Assembly (NCBI RefSeq): GCF_900108175.1
Contig: NZ_FNVO01000007.1
Span: forward strand, 99,866-163,865
Length of the DNA stretch: 64,000 nt
Reading direction: 5' to 3'
Origin: Thermomonospora echinospora
GTDB taxonomy: Bacteria; Actinomycetota; Actinomycetes; Streptosporangiales; Streptosporangiaceae
In this document: positions 45,218-54,385 of the stretch, piece by piece
Numbering within the stretch: the first letter of the stretch is position 1
How the letters are laid out: each line of letters starts with the position of its first letter
Program-made: the position numbers and the translations under genes
Notes under the pieces: model-generated
The model's database searches: none
Seen by the model: the letters and a program-made list of their open reading frames with translations, nothing else
Told to the model about the DNA's origin: nothing

Positions 45218-45952
45218 CTACCAGCGGCCGGTGGCGCTGAGCAGCACCGCGGCCGCGGCGACGCCGGCGGTCGAGGTGCGCAGTACGGTCGGGCCCAGCC
45301 GTACGGCGACGGCGCCGGCCGCGGTGAAGCGCTCCAGCTCCTCGTCGGTGATGCCGCCCTCCGGGCCGACCACGACGACGATCTCGTCATCGGCGGGCAA
45401 GTCCACGGTGCGTAGCGGCACGGTGGCCGCCTCATGCAGCACGACGGCGCGGGCGGCGGCCGCCAACCGCGCGGCCACCTGCTCGGTGGTGGCCAGATCC
45501 GGGACCTCGGGCAGCCGGCTACGGCGGGACTGCTTGGCGGCCTCGCGGGCGGCCGAACGCCACCGACCCAGCGCCTTGTCCCTCCGGTCCGGCCGCCAGC
45601 GGGTGACGCATCGCGCCGCCTGCCAGGGCACGATCTCGTCCACGCCCGCCTCGGTCATGGTCTCCACCGCCAGTTCGCCCCGTTCGCCCTTGGGCAGGGC
45701 CTGGACGACCACCAGGCGGGGGCTTGGCGGCTCCTGCCGCTGCCGGGACAGCACGTCCAGGACCAGCCGCTCCTTGCCGGCGACCTCGGCGACCACGCAT
45801 TCGGCCAGCAGCCCGGCGCCGTCGGTCAGGTCCACCCGCTCACCGGGGCGCAGCCGCCGGACGGTGACCGCGTGCCGTCCCTCGGGGCCGTCCAGGACCA
45901 CCCGGTCGGCGCCGAGGGAGCCGGGCGCGGCGAGGAAGACGGGCGCGCTCAC
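45218..45952 (-). CDS. rsmE: 16S rRNA (uracil-1498-N3) methyltransferase
   Basis: 244 residues. SPOUT fold. Motifs: LPKGERGELAVETMTEAGVDEIVPWQAARC and the knot VVVVGPEGGITDEELERFTAAGAVAVRLGPTVLRTSTAG. The GTG start lies 101 bp downstream of the dnaJ2 stop; it is probably part of hrcA-dnaJ2-rsmE, an arrangement known from mycobacteria. Confidence 0.92.
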   Translation of the reverse strand: MSAPVFLAAPGSLGADRVVLDGPEGRHAVTVRRLRPGERVDLTDGAGLLAECVVAEVAGKERLVLDVLSRQRQEPPSPRLVVVQALPKGERGELAVETMTEAGVDEIVPWQAARCVTRWRPDRRDKALGRWRSAAREAAKQSRRSRLPEVPDLATTEQVAARLAAAARAVVLHEAATVPLRTVDLPADDEIVVVVGPEGGITDEELERFTAAGAVAVRLGPTVLRTSTAGVAAAAVLLSATGRW

Positions 45953-46053
45953 GCCGGCCTCCGGCCGCCCGTGCGGCGGGCGGCCCGTCCGGCCGGGTGC
46001 ACAGAGCCGTCCGCCCGGCCGGTGTCGTGGCCCCGCGGTCCGTTCATAGTCCG

Positions 46054-47187
46054 CTAGTGGCTGTTGAAGACGTCGCGCAGCCGGGAGAAGAAGCCCTGCT
46101 GGCCCGGGGCGAACTTGCCCGGGGGCCGCTCCTCGCCGCGCAGCTTGGACAGCCGCCGCAGCAGCTCCTCCTGCTCCTCGTCCAGCTTGGTAGGCGTCTC
46201 CACGTTGACGTGGATCATCAGGTCGCCGCGGCCGCTCTCGTTGAGGTGCCGCACGCCCCGCCCGTACAGCGGGATGACCTGGCCGGACTGAGTGCCGGGC
46301 CGAATGTCGACCTCCTCGGGCCCGTCCAAGGTCTCGATGACGACCTGGGTGCCCAGCGCCGCCGCCGTCATCGGGATCTGCACGGTGCAGTGCAGGTCGT
46401 CGCCCTCCCGTTCGAAGATCGGGTGCGGGCGCTCCACGATCTCCAGGAACAGGTCGCCGGCGGGCCCGCCGCCGGGGCCGACCTCGCCCTCCCCGGCGAG
46501 CTGGATGTGGGTGCCGCTCTCCACCCCGGCCGGGATCCGCACCTTGATGGTGCGGCGGGTGCGCACCCGGCCATCGCCGGAGCACTCCGGGCAGGGGTGG
46601 CGGATGACGCTGCCGTAGCCGCCGCACTGCGGGCACGGCCGGGCGGTCATCACCTGGCCCAGGAACGAGCGGGTGACCTGCTGCACCTCGCCCCGGCCGT
46701 GGCAGGTGTCACACGTCTCCGGGTGGGTGCCGGGCGCGGTGCCGGCCCCGGAGCAGGCGGTGCACACCACGGCGGTGTCGATGGCCAGCTCGCGGGTGGT
46801 GCCGAAGGCGGTCTCGGCCAGGTCCAGCTCGACCCGCAGCGTGGCGTTGCGGCCCCGCCGGGCGCGGCTGCGCGGGCCCCGCGAGGCCGCGGTGCCGAAG
46901 AAGGCGTCCATGATGTCGCTGAACGGGAAGCCCGCGGCGCCGAACCCGGCGCCGGCCCCCGCGCCGCTGGGCGCGAACGGATCGGCCCCCAGGTCGAACA
47001 TCTCCCGCTTCTTGGGGTCGGAGAGCACCTCGTAGGCCTGGGTGATCTCCTTGAACCGCTCCTGGGTCTCCGGATCGGGATTGACGTCCGGGTGGAGTTC
47101 CCGCGCGAGCCGCCGGTAGGCCTTCTTGATCTCGTCCGGGCTCGCGTCGCGGCGCACCCCGAGGATCGCGTAGTAGTCGCGTGCCAC
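46054..47187 (-). CDS. dnaJ2: Chaperone DnaJ (second actinobacterial copy)
   Basis: 377 residues. J domain with the HPD motif ([12 protein letters not shown]), a Gly/Ala/Phe-rich linker, the four CxxCxGxG zinc repeats ([32 protein letters not shown]) and the C-terminal client-binding domains. It stimulates DnaK. Directly behind hrcA, so the CIRCE operator should control it. Confidence 0.94.
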   Translation of the reverse strand: MARDYYAILGVRRDASPDEIKKAYRRLARELHPDVNPDPETQERFKEITQAYEVLSDPKKREMFDLGADPFAPSGAGAGAGFGAAGFPFSDIMDAFFGTAASRGPRSRARRGRNATLRVELDLAETAFGTTRELAIDTAVVCTACSGAGTAPGTHPETCDTCHGRGEVQQVTRSFLGQVMTARPCPQCGGYGSVIRHPCPECSGDGRVRTRRTIKVRIPAGVESGTHIQLAGEGEVGPGGGPAGDLFLEIVERPHPIFEREGDDLHCTVQIPMTAAALGTQVVIETLDGPEEVDIRPGTQSGQVIPLYGRGVRHLNESGRGDLMIHVNVETPTKLDEEQEELLRRLSKLRGEERPPGKFAPGQQGFFSRLRDVFNSH

Positions 47188-48201
47188 TTACGACCCCGCG
47201 AGGATCTGTCCGACGTAACGTGCCACTGCCCGTACCGCTCCCATCGTGCTGGGGTAGTCCATTCGGGTCGGTCCGAGCACGCCCAGCCGGGCCAGTGCCT
47301 GATCGCCGACGCCGTAGCCGGCGGCGACCACGGAGGTCGACCGCAGGCCCTCGTGCGGATTCTCGGTGCCGATCCGCACCGTCAGGGTAGACGAATCACC
47401 GGCCTCGCCGAGCAGGCGCATCAGCACCACCTGTTCCTCCAGCGCCTCCAGCACGTCACGCAGGCTCTGCGAGAAGTCCACGTGCGCCAGATTGGCCGCC
47501 CCGGCGAAGACGATCTTCTCCTCGTGCTTTTCGACCAGGGTCTCCAGCAGCACCGACAGCACCGTGGCCGCCACCGGCCGGTCGTCCGGGGGGACCTGCT
47601 CGGGCAAGTCGGACACCGCGCCCGGCGCCTCGGTCAGCCGGCAGCCGTCCAGGCAGGTGTTGAGCAGCGCGCGCAGGTGCGCCACGGAGTCCTCCGCGAC
47701 TGGGGCGTGGGTCTCGATGACCCGCTGCTCTACCCGCCCGGTGTTGGTGATCAGCACCAGCAGCAGCCGCTGGTCGGCCACCGGCACCAGTTCCACATGG
47801 CGCACCGACGAGCGCGACAGCGAGGGGTACTGCACCACCGCGACCTGCCGGGTCAGCTGGGCCAGCAGCCGGACGGTACGGCCGACCACGTCGTCGAGGT
47901 CGTAGGCGCCGTTCAGGAACGTCTCGATGGCGCGGCGCTCCGCCGACGACAGGGGCTTGATCGTGGACAGCCGGTCCACGAACAGCCGGTAGCCCTTATC
48001 GGTGGGCACCCGGCCCGCGCTGGTGTGCGGCTGGGTGATGTAGCCCTGCTCCTCCAGCACCGCCATGTCGTTGCGGATGGTCGCCGGCGAAACGCCGAGG
48101 CTGTGTCGTTCCACCAGCGCCTTGGAGCCCACCGGCTCATTGGTGGAGACGTAGTCCTCGACGATGGCGCGCAGCACCGCGAGTTTGCGGTCGTCGAGCA
48201 C
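47188..48201 (-). CDS. hrcA: Heat-inducible transcription repressor HrcA
   Basis: 337 residues. Represses chaperone operons at CIRCE. The N-terminal winged helix contains [46 protein letters not shown] follows. The GTG at 48201 has AAGGAGGTGA at proper spacing. The dnaJ2 ATG comes immediately after its stop. Confidence 0.95.
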   Translation of the reverse strand: MLDDRKLAVLRAIVEDYVSTNEPVGSKALVERHSLGVSPATIRNDMAVLEEQGYITQPHTSAGRVPTDKGYRLFVDRLSTIKPLSSAERRAIETFLNGAYDLDDVVGRTVRLLAQLTRQVAVVQYPSLSRSSVRHVELVPVADQRLLLVLITNTGRVEQRVIETHAPVAEDSVAHLRALLNTCLDGCRLTEAPGAVSDLPEQVPPDDRPVAATVLSVLLETLVEKHEEKIVFAGAANLAHVDFSQSLRDVLEALEEQVVLMRLLGEAGDSSTLTVRIGTENPHEGLRSTSVVAAGYGVGDQALARLGVLGPTRMDYPSTMGAVRAVARYVGQILAGS

Positions 48202-48227
48202 GTGGTCACCTCCTTGCGGCCCGCATA

Positions 48228-48254
48228 CTGGCACTCCTTCTACCCGAGTGCCAA
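48228..48254. promoter_or_regulatory. CIRCE operator upstream of hrcA
   Basis: The inverted repeat reads CTGGCACTC, then nine bases, then GAGTGCCAA, close to the CIRCE consensus TTAGCACTC-N9-GAGTGCTAA. It sits 26 bp upstream of hrcA, so HrcA would control its own operon. Confidence 0.9.
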
Positions 48255-48379
48255 GTCTACGGCGGTTCGGCCGGTGCCGGAGGACCCGGCACGGTACCCT
48301 CCGCCCCGCCACGCCGATCGACCGGGAGGAACATCCCGCGCGGGCGGCCCCGGCGGACCGCGTCGTTAGAGTCCGGTCT

Positions 48380-49219
48380 GTGCGGAGCAAGGACTATGGC
48401 GATGACGTGCTAGCGGGCGACTGGCGACGGCCCCGCAAAGGGCAGATCCCCCAAATCCCGGCCGAACGGGATCTGGTCGTCGAGGACCCCGGCAGCGGCT
48501 TCTGCGGCGCCGTGGTGGCCTGTGACAAGTACGGCGTGACGCTGGAGGACCGGTTCGGGGAACGCCGGGTCTTCCCGCTCGCCAAGGCGGGCTTCCTGCT
48601 GGAGGGCAGGCCGGTGACGCTGGTGCGGCCGCAACGGGCGGCGGAGGGCGCCCGGCGGGACCCGGCGCGGTCGGCCTCCGGGTCGGTCGTGGTGCAAGGC
48701 CTGCGCGCCCGGGTGGCCAAGGAGAGCCGCATCTACGTCGAGGGTCTGCACGACGCGGAACTGGTGGAGAAGATCTGGGGCCACGATCTGCGTGTCGAAG
48801 GAGTGGTGGTCGAGTATCTGGAAGGTATTGACGACCTTCCCGCGGTGGTAGAGGAGTTCGGGCCCGAACCGGGCCGGCGACTGGGCGTCCTGGTGGACCA
48901 CCTGGTCGACGGCTCCAAGGAAAGCCGGATCGCCGCCCAGGTCAGCTCGCCTTACGTGCTGATCACCGGGCATCCCTTCATCGACATCTGGGAGGCCGTC
49001 AAACCCTCGGCCGTGCGCATCGGGGCCTGGCCGAAAATTCCGCGCGGCGTACCGTGGAAAGAGGGGGTCCTGGAGGCGCTCGGCTGGCCCGGCGACGTCC
49101 GGGCGGGCTGGCAGCGGATTCTCGGTTCGGTGAATTCCTACACCGACCTGGAACCGGAACTGCTGGGGCGCGTCGAAGAGCTAATAGACTTCGTCACCGC
49201 TCCCGAGCCCCCCGCCTGA
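48380..49219 (+). CDS. DUF3097 family protein
   Basis: 279 residues. Conserved blocks of the family are visible: [100 protein letters not shown] and [20 protein letters not shown]. The family is widespread in actinobacteria; the middle recalls a Toprim-like fold ([12 protein letters not shown]) and suggests a nucleic-acid role, which is inference. The GTG start has no clear ribosome site; a TTAGAG box about 12 bp upstream may make the mRNA leaderless. Confidence 0.9.
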   Translation: MRSKDYGDDVLAGDWRRPRKGQIPQIPAERDLVVEDPGSGFCGAVVACDKYGVTLEDRFGERRVFPLAKAGFLLEGRPVTLVRPQRAAEGARRDPARSASGSVVVQGLRARVAKESRIYVEGLHDAELVEKIWGHDLRVEGVVVEYLEGIDDLPAVVEEFGPEPGRRLGVLVDHLVDGSKESRIAAQVSSPYVLITGHPFIDIWEAVKPSAVRIGAWPKIPRGVPWKEGVLEALGWPGDVRAGWQRILGSVNSYTDLEPELLGRVEELIDFVTAPEPPA

Positions 49220-49244
49220 ACGATGCTCGGAAGGAGCTCAAGGC

Positions 49245-49820
49245 ATGACGTACGGGACCCCCGAACAGCCCGGCTACGGACAGCAACCCGGATACGGACA
49301 GCCCGGTTACGGACAGCAGCCCGGCTACGGGGCGGATCCCGGGGGCTATGGCCAGCCCTCCCCCGGCTACGGACAGCCGGGATACGGCGCTCCGGAGGGG
49401 TACGGGGCACAGCCCGGCTACGGTCAGCCCGGGTACGGTCAGCCAGGCTACGGGCAGGTCCAGCCCTACGGCCCGCACGGTTACGGCGCCCCCGCCACGC
49501 CGGACGAGCGCAACTGGGCGATGCTCACGCACCTGGGGCAGTTCGTCTTCGGCCTGTTCGCCCCGCTGGTGGTCTACCTCATCAAGAAGGACGAGTCGGC
49601 CTTCGTCCGCTTCCACGCGGCGCAGGGCCTCAACCTGGCCATCACCCAGAGCATCTACACGGTGATCAGCCTGGTGCTGATGCTCCTGCTGATCGGCTTC
49701 GTCACGATCATCGCGGTGGCCATCGCCTGGCTGGTGCTGCTCGTCGTCGCGGCGGTGGCGGCCAACCGCGGCGAGTGGTATCGCTTCCCGTCCTTCATGG
49801 CCTGGCCGATGGTCAGCTGA
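49245..49820 (+). CDS. DUF4870 membrane protein with Gly-Tyr-Gly repeat N-terminus
   Basis: 191 residues. The first 85 residues repeat [11 protein letters not shown] about twelve times, a disordered sticky sequence. The DUF4870 part follows: [13 protein letters not shown], a pair of helices with the [11 protein letters not shown] motif, and a last helix ending in [14 protein letters not shown]. Function unknown; the repeats may favour clustering at the membrane. A second, diverged copy lies at 52791. Confidence 0.85.
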   Translation: MTYGTPEQPGYGQQPGYGQPGYGQQPGYGADPGGYGQPSPGYGQPGYGAPEGYGAQPGYGQPGYGQPGYGQVQPYGPHGYGAPATPDERNWAMLTHLGQFVFGLFAPLVVYLIKKDESAFVRFHAAQGLNLAITQSIYTVISLVLMLLLIGFVTIIAVAIAWLVLLVVAAVAANRGEWYRFPSFMAWPMVS

Positions 49821-49827
49821 CGGTGAG

Positions 49828-49863
49828 CTGATCCGGGGCCCGGGGGCCCGGGGCCCGGATCAG
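49828..49863. terminator. Hairpin overlapping the hemW stop
   Basis: CTGATCCGGGGCCC pairs with GGGCCCGGATCAG apart from one bulged G. It lies between the convergent DUF4870 and hemW genes and includes the hemW stop. Confidence 0.7.
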
Positions 49864-51068
49864 GTGAGGTCGCGGACGACGGCGTCGGCGAGCAGCCGGC
49901 CGCGCAGTGTCAGCACCGCGCGGCCCCGCTCGTACGGCGCCGGCTCGATCAGGCCCTCGGCGACGGCCCGCCGTACCGCCGCGTCGTCCAGCAGTTCGGC
50001 GGGGCACCCCTGGGCCAGCCGCAGTTCCAGCATGATCCGCTCGATACGGCGGTCCTCGGCGTCCAGGACCTCACGGGCGTGTGCCGGGCTGCGGCCTTCG
50101 GCCAGCCGCGCGGCGTACGCGGCGGGATGCTTGACGTTCCACCAGCGGGTCCCGCCGACGTGACTGTGCGCGCCGGGGCCGACGCCCCACCAGTCCGCGC
50201 CCGTCCAGTAGAGCAGGTTGTGCCGGCAGGCGGCCTGCGGGCCGCTCGCCCAGTTGGAGATCTCGTACCAGCGCAGCCCGTGGGCGCTCAGCATCTCCTC
50301 GGTCATCAGGTACCGGTCGGCCATCGCGTCGTCGTCGGGGGCGGCCAGCTCACCGCGCCGCACCCGACCGGCCAGCCGGGTGCCCTCCTCGACAATGAGC
50401 GCGTAGGCCGACACATGGTCGGGCTCTGCCTTCAGCGCGGCTCGCAGGGAGGCCCGCCAGTCGTCGTCACTCTCCCCCGGCGTCCCGTAGATCAGGTCGA
50501 GGTTGACGTGCTCGAAACCGGCCTCCCGCGCCCATCTGGCGACCTGCGGGACGCGTCCGGGCGTGTGGGTGCGGTCCAGGACCGCCAGCACGTGCTCGCG
50601 GGTGCTCTGCATCCCGTAGGAGATCCGGTTGAACCCGGCGGCGCGCAGCTTGCCCAGATAGCCCTCGTCCACCGACTCGGGGTTGGCCTCCGTGGTGACC
50701 TCGGCACCTGCGGCCAGGCCGAATTCCGCGTCGATCGCGGCGAGGATCCTGCCCAGGTCGTCGGGTGCAAGCAGGGTCGGCGTACCACCCCCGAAGAACA
50801 CCGTCTCCACCGGCAGATCGGCGTCCCCCAGCACCCGCCGGGCCAGGCGGACCTCCGCGATCGCGGTGTCGGCGTAGGACTCGCGGCTCGCCCCCGGCCC
50901 CAGCTCGGTCGCCGTGTAGGTGTTGAAGTCGCAGTAACCGCAGCGCGTCACGCAGAACGGCACGTGGACGTAGAACGCCAGCGGCCGCGTGCCGAGCCCG
51001 TCCAGGGCGCTGCCGGGCAGCGCGCCGTCGGCGGGAACGGGGTCACCATCGGGCAGGATCGCGGGCAC
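49860..51068 (-). CDS. hemW: Radical SAM haem chaperone HemW
   Basis: 402 residues. The cluster motif CVTRCGYCDF is the CxxxCxxC of the radical SAM family, followed by FFGGGTPTLL and ISYGMQS. HemW is the HemN-like protein that binds and hands over haem; it lacks clear oxygen-independent coproporphyrinogen oxidase activity in studied species. The GTG at 51068 was chosen for the family length; an in-frame ATG at 51128 adds a non-conserved tail. Confidence 0.9.
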   Translation of the reverse strand: MPAILPDGDPVPADGALPGSALDGLGTRPLAFYVHVPFCVTRCGYCDFNTYTATELGPGASRESYADTAIAEVRLARRVLGDADLPVETVFFGGGTPTLLAPDDLGRILAAIDAEFGLAAGAEVTTEANPESVDEGYLGKLRAAGFNRISYGMQSTREHVLAVLDRTHTPGRVPQVARWAREAGFEHVNLDLIYGTPGESDDDWRASLRAALKAEPDHVSAYALIVEEGTRLAGRVRRGELAAPDDDAMADRYLMTEEMLSAHGLRWYEISNWASGPQAACRHNLLYWTGADWWGVGPGAHSHVGGTRWWNVKHPAAYAARLAEGRSPAHAREVLDAEDRRIERIMLELRLAQGCPAELLDDAAVRRAVAEGLIEPAPYERGRAVLTLRGRLLADAVVRDLT

Positions 51069-51138
51069 CCCCCCAGTCTGCCCGCTGTGACCGCGTGCCC
51101 GGACCCTCCCGTCCCGCCGCCAGGACACCGCCTCGCCG

Positions 51139-51597
51139 CTAGGACGCCGCCTCGCCGGTGGCCTCGCGGAGCTTGTCCTTCAGCCAGCCGGGGATGTGCT
51201 CGCTGGAACGGGGGAAGCGGTCGAGGTCCAGGGCGTAGGCCGAGGCGGTGAGCGGAGGCGTGAAGTCGGGCTCGCCCTCGTAGTCGAACTCCACGCTGTA
51301 CCGGCCGGACCTCTCCACGACCAGGCGGGCGGTGAACCACGCGCCCTTGTCCGCGCGGTAGGTGGCGGCACGCAGTTCGTCCATGTGCTTGATGGCCCGG
51401 CCCGGCGGGACGAGGCTGCGCGTACTGCCGTCCATGCAGACGGTCTCCAGCGAGGCGCTGTCGATCCCCACCGTCGCGTAGAACGCGAAACTCAGCCGCC
51501 GCCACCCCGGCGGCGCGACGGCCGACAGCGCCCGCACCGCGCTCTCCACGACCTTCCGCTCCCTGGGCGAGCGCAAGACCTGGTCGGGGTGGGTCAC
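51139..51597 (-). CDS. YezG/DUF600-like immunity protein
   Basis: 152 residues. The C-terminal half has a typical block YSVEFDYEGEPDFTPPLTASAYALDLDRFPRSSEHIPGWL, which resembles YezG-type immunity proteins of polymorphic toxin systems. No toxin gene or secretion signal lies next to it. This family call is from pattern memory and needs a profile search. The neighbour hemW is not related. Confidence 0.5.
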   Translation of the reverse strand: MTHPDQVLRSPRERKVVESAVRALSAVAPPGWRRLSFAFYATVGIDSASLETVCMDGSTRSLVPPGRAIKHMDELRAATYRADKGAWFTARLVVERSGRYSVEFDYEGEPDFTPPLTASAYALDLDRFPRSSEHIPGWLKDKLREATGEAAS

Positions 51598-51795
51598 ATG
51601 AACCTCCTCAGCCGTATGAATGCGTTCCCGACGCTATCGTTTCGGACCGCCGCACCGGGGGAACCGGTCACCCCCTGCCAGGGCATCCGCGACATCTCCG
51701 CGGCCCGCCGGTGACCGGAATGTGAGTGAACGGCCCTAACGTGATCACAGGTCCGGATACGTTCGGCCGGGGGCCGTTGGGGAGGGGGCGGGGCC

Positions 51796-52680
51796 ATGTG
51801 GAGTGAGGACGCGCGGGCGCACGGGCGGGTGCCGGTCCGGGTGGTGCTGCGGGGCGAGCCGGACGGCTGGCATTGCGTGGTCGCCGACCAGGCCGGGAGC
51901 GAACAGCGGATCCCGCTGGGCGAAAGCGGGGTGCGCTGGCAGACCGGGGGACGCCGCGACGAGGAGCCCCCGTGGTGGCGGCGGCGACTGGCCGAGATCG
52001 CCGAGTCGCTGCGCGAGCGGGTCGCGACGATGCTCACCGACCGCTGTTTCGAGCTGTTCGGCTGCGAGGCCGACATCGCCTGGTTCGGAGTGGACGAGCC
52101 GATCCTCTGGGAGGGACTGGTGACCCTGCGCGAGCCCGATCCCGCCCGTTTCCCGGGCGGGGCGAGCCCGTTCGTGGTCACGCTGGCGCCGGGGCGCGGG
52201 GTGCTGCTGCCCGGTGCGGATGTGCTGTTCGAAACCCTGGCCGCGGACGCCTGGACGGCGCTGGAGGCGGTGTCCCGGTCGTGCCGTACCCCGCTGCCCA
52301 GGCGGAGCTTCCTGTGCGGCTCGGCCGACCACCGCAGCGTACGGGTGGGACGGGGCTCGCTGGCGGTGTCCACCGACCGGCGGCCGGACGGGACGGAGCG
52401 GGTCGGCATGGTCTTCGGCGAGCGCCCGCTGGGCTGGGGCGGCAATCCCGGCCTGCGGCTGCGGCTGGACGGCATCGACCTGCTGGACGAGCCGGCCGAG
52501 GACGTGGTGCGGCTGCTCGGCGAACTCGGCCACGAGGTGGTGGGACACGGCCGGCTCCGGCGGCTGCCCGCGCTCGGGCTCACCCTCTACGGGCGCGAGG
52601 GGCGTTCCCCGGACGACGACGGCCGGTTCGCCGGGGCGTCGCTGGCCCCGCCGGACGCTCGCGGCCTCCACCGGGCGTGA
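51796..52680 (+). CDS. Uncharacterised protein
   Basis: 294 residues, ATG with GGGG-rich upstream stretch. Two parts: residues 1-150 with a charged helix around WWRRRLAEIAESLRERVATML, and a C-terminal part (about 190-280) with strands such as ERVGMVFGERPLGW, GLRLRLDGIDLL and LPALGLTLYG. No signal peptide, membrane helix or known motif. The C-terminal strands resemble SMI1/KNR4-like or related actinobacterial domains, but this is weak. Confidence 0.6.
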   Translation: MWSEDARAHGRVPVRVVLRGEPDGWHCVVADQAGSEQRIPLGESGVRWQTGGRRDEEPPWWRRRLAEIAESLRERVATMLTDRCFELFGCEADIAWFGVDEPILWEGLVTLREPDPARFPGGASPFVVTLAPGRGVLLPGADVLFETLAADAWTALEAVSRSCRTPLPRRSFLCGSADHRSVRVGRGSLAVSTDRRPDGTERVGMVFGERPLGWGGNPGLRLRLDGIDLLDEPAEDVVRLLGELGHEVVGHGRLRRLPALGLTLYGREGRSPDDDGRFAGASLAPPDARGLHRA

Positions 52681-52790
52681 CGGTGGGACGTTCCGCACGC
52701 GATACCGAGATTCCGGGAACCTTACGGGCGTTTGGACACTCATACACTTCATCAGTGGTTTCCCAGTGGGCCCTTTGAGAGGAGTCCGCC

Positions 52791-53360
52791 ATGGCCTACG
52801 GTTCTCCCCCGCCGGCACCGGGCCCGGGCCGGCAGCCCGGATACGGCGGGCAGGCGCCGTGGCAGCAGCAGCCCTCTCCCGGCCCGTACGGTCCGGGCCC
52901 CCAGGCACCGCCGCCCGGTCCGCCCGGCCCGTACGGACCCGGCCCCGGACCCGGACCCGGTCAGTACGGGCCCCCGCCCCAGCCGCCCGCCCACGGCCTC
53001 GGCGGGCCGACCAGGCAGGCCCCGACGGGTCCGCCCTCCCCTCAGGAGCAGAACTGGGCGCTGATGGCCTACTTGGGCCAGTTCCTGACCTCGGCGATCG
53101 CCCCGGCGGTGGTCCTGGTGACCAAGGGGGGCTCCCCGTTCGTCCGCCGGCACGCCGTGCAGGGCCTCAACATCGCCATCGGCGCCATCGTCGTGTGGGT
53201 GGTGGGCATCCTGCTCACCCAGCTGATGGACGCCCTGGCCCTGATTCCGCTGGCCTACACGGCCGCCGTCATGTACTTCCTGGTGCGCGCCGCCATCACG
53301 GTCAATCGGGGGGAGTTCCTGCGGGTGCCCGCCTTCATCGCCTGGCCGCTGCTGAAGTGA
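52791..53360 (+). CDS. DUF4870 membrane protein with Pro/Gly-rich N-terminus
   Basis: 189 residues. A Pro/Gly/Tyr/Gln-rich disordered N-terminus (residues 1-80, YGPGPG and PGPYG repeats) precedes the DUF4870 helices: EQNWALMAYLGQF, RRHAVQGLNIAIGAI and a last helix ending RGEFLRVPAFIAWPLLK. GAGAGGAG precedes the ATG. Paralogue of the gene at 49245 with different repeat composition. Confidence 0.85.
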   Translation: MAYGSPPPAPGPGRQPGYGGQAPWQQQPSPGPYGPGPQAPPPGPPGPYGPGPGPGPGQYGPPPQPPAHGLGGPTRQAPTGPPSPQEQNWALMAYLGQFLTSAIAPAVVLVTKGGSPFVRRHAVQGLNIAIGAIVVWVVGILLTQLMDALALIPLAYTAAVMYFLVRAAITVNRGEFLRVPAFIAWPLLK

Positions 53361-53416
53361 CCCGGCGCCCCGGCTCCGGATGAACGGCCGTTCCGCCCGC
53401 GTCACGAGGCCCGGGA

Positions 53417-54184
53417 TCATCCCCCGGCGGGACGGGCTGCGGGCTCGGGGCCCGGCAGGATGGTGATCGTGCCGGGCTCGCCCGGGGGCTGGTCCAGGCG
53501 GACGACCCGTCCCGGATAGGTGCGCTCGGCGATCGCCACGTCGCGCTCGTCCCACTCGCCGTAGAAGATCGGGCAGCCGTCCTCCAGCTCCACCTTCTCG
53601 GCCCCGGTCGGCCAGCGGTGCCCGAAGGCGTCGACGAGGATCGGCTCCTCGCACGACGGCAGGTCCGGTCCGATGTACTCCATGTTCCTCCCCCTCCGGC
53701 GGCCCGCCCAGCGGGACGTCCGATCGAAGATCGACGCGGGTGCCAGCTCCAGCCGGAACGGCTCGGTCAGCTGCCGGCGGTCGCCGGGGACGACCACGGC
53801 CCGTTCCGCGTAGCCGCCGTCGGCCAGCTCGTACACGTGCACCCGCAGCTCGGCCCCGGTGGGATCCACCACCCAGTAGTGCGGCACCCCGAAGCGCTGG
53901 TAGGCGTCCTTCTTGGCCCCCAGGTCACGGCCCCGCGACGCCGGAGAGACCACCTCCACCGCCAGCAGCGGCGCCCCCTCCACGTACCGGCGCCCGCCGG
54001 CGGCCTGCTCGTCCCGGCAGACCAGCAGGTCCGCCCGCAGCCAGGTGCCGCCGTTCAGCCGGATGCCGTGGCCGGTCAGCGACTGCGTGCCGGTGGATTC
54101 GGCCAGGGCGAGGGGAAGGACGAGATCCGAGACCAGGACCTGATGCAGCAGTGAATGACCCACGACTCCCAGTGTCGCGGCCAC
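53417..54184 (-). CDS. Uma2-family (DUF820) protein with C-terminal extension
   Basis: 255 residues. The PD-(D/E)xK nuclease core has RADLLVCRDE, LLAVEVVSPASRGRDLGAKKDAYQRFGVPHYWVVDP, and closing strands; these proteins are expanded in actinobacteria with unknown roles. The usual domain ends near residue 165. After it comes an 88-residue extension starting at MEYIGPDL, opened by an in-frame ATG at 53683 with AGGGGGAGGAAC directly upstream, a strong ribosome site. Either the extension is also made alone, or two former genes are fused. Confidence 0.8.
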   Translation of the reverse strand: MAATLGVVGHSLLHQVLVSDLVLPLALAESTGTQSLTGHGIRLNGGTWLRADLLVCRDEQAAGGRRYVEGAPLLAVEVVSPASRGRDLGAKKDAYQRFGVPHYWVVDPTGAELRVHVYELADGGYAERAVVVPGDRRQLTEPFRLELAPASIFDRTSRWAGRRRGRNMEYIGPDLPSCEEPILVDAFGHRWPTGAEKVELEDGCPIFYGEWDERDVAIAERTYPGRVVRLDQPPGEPGTITILPGPEPAARPAGG

Positions 54185-54385
54185 AACACCGCGTAGCCGG
54201 AGATTTACCGATCCTTGGTGGGAAGGTCTGCGGGAAGGCCGTCGCCCCGCCCGCCCGGACGGTGTGCCACAGCGGCGGCGGCCGGTCAGGGGCTCACCGG
54301 AACGCCGTCGCCCCGCCCTGCTCGGGGGAGAGTGCCAGGGCGCGTCGCGATCCGCCGGGCCGGCCGACGGCCCGGCCGTGGGCCG

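Noticed and set aside
49245-49500. CRISPR-like repeat cluster
   Set aside because: The repeats encode PGYGQ peptides in frame within a gene.
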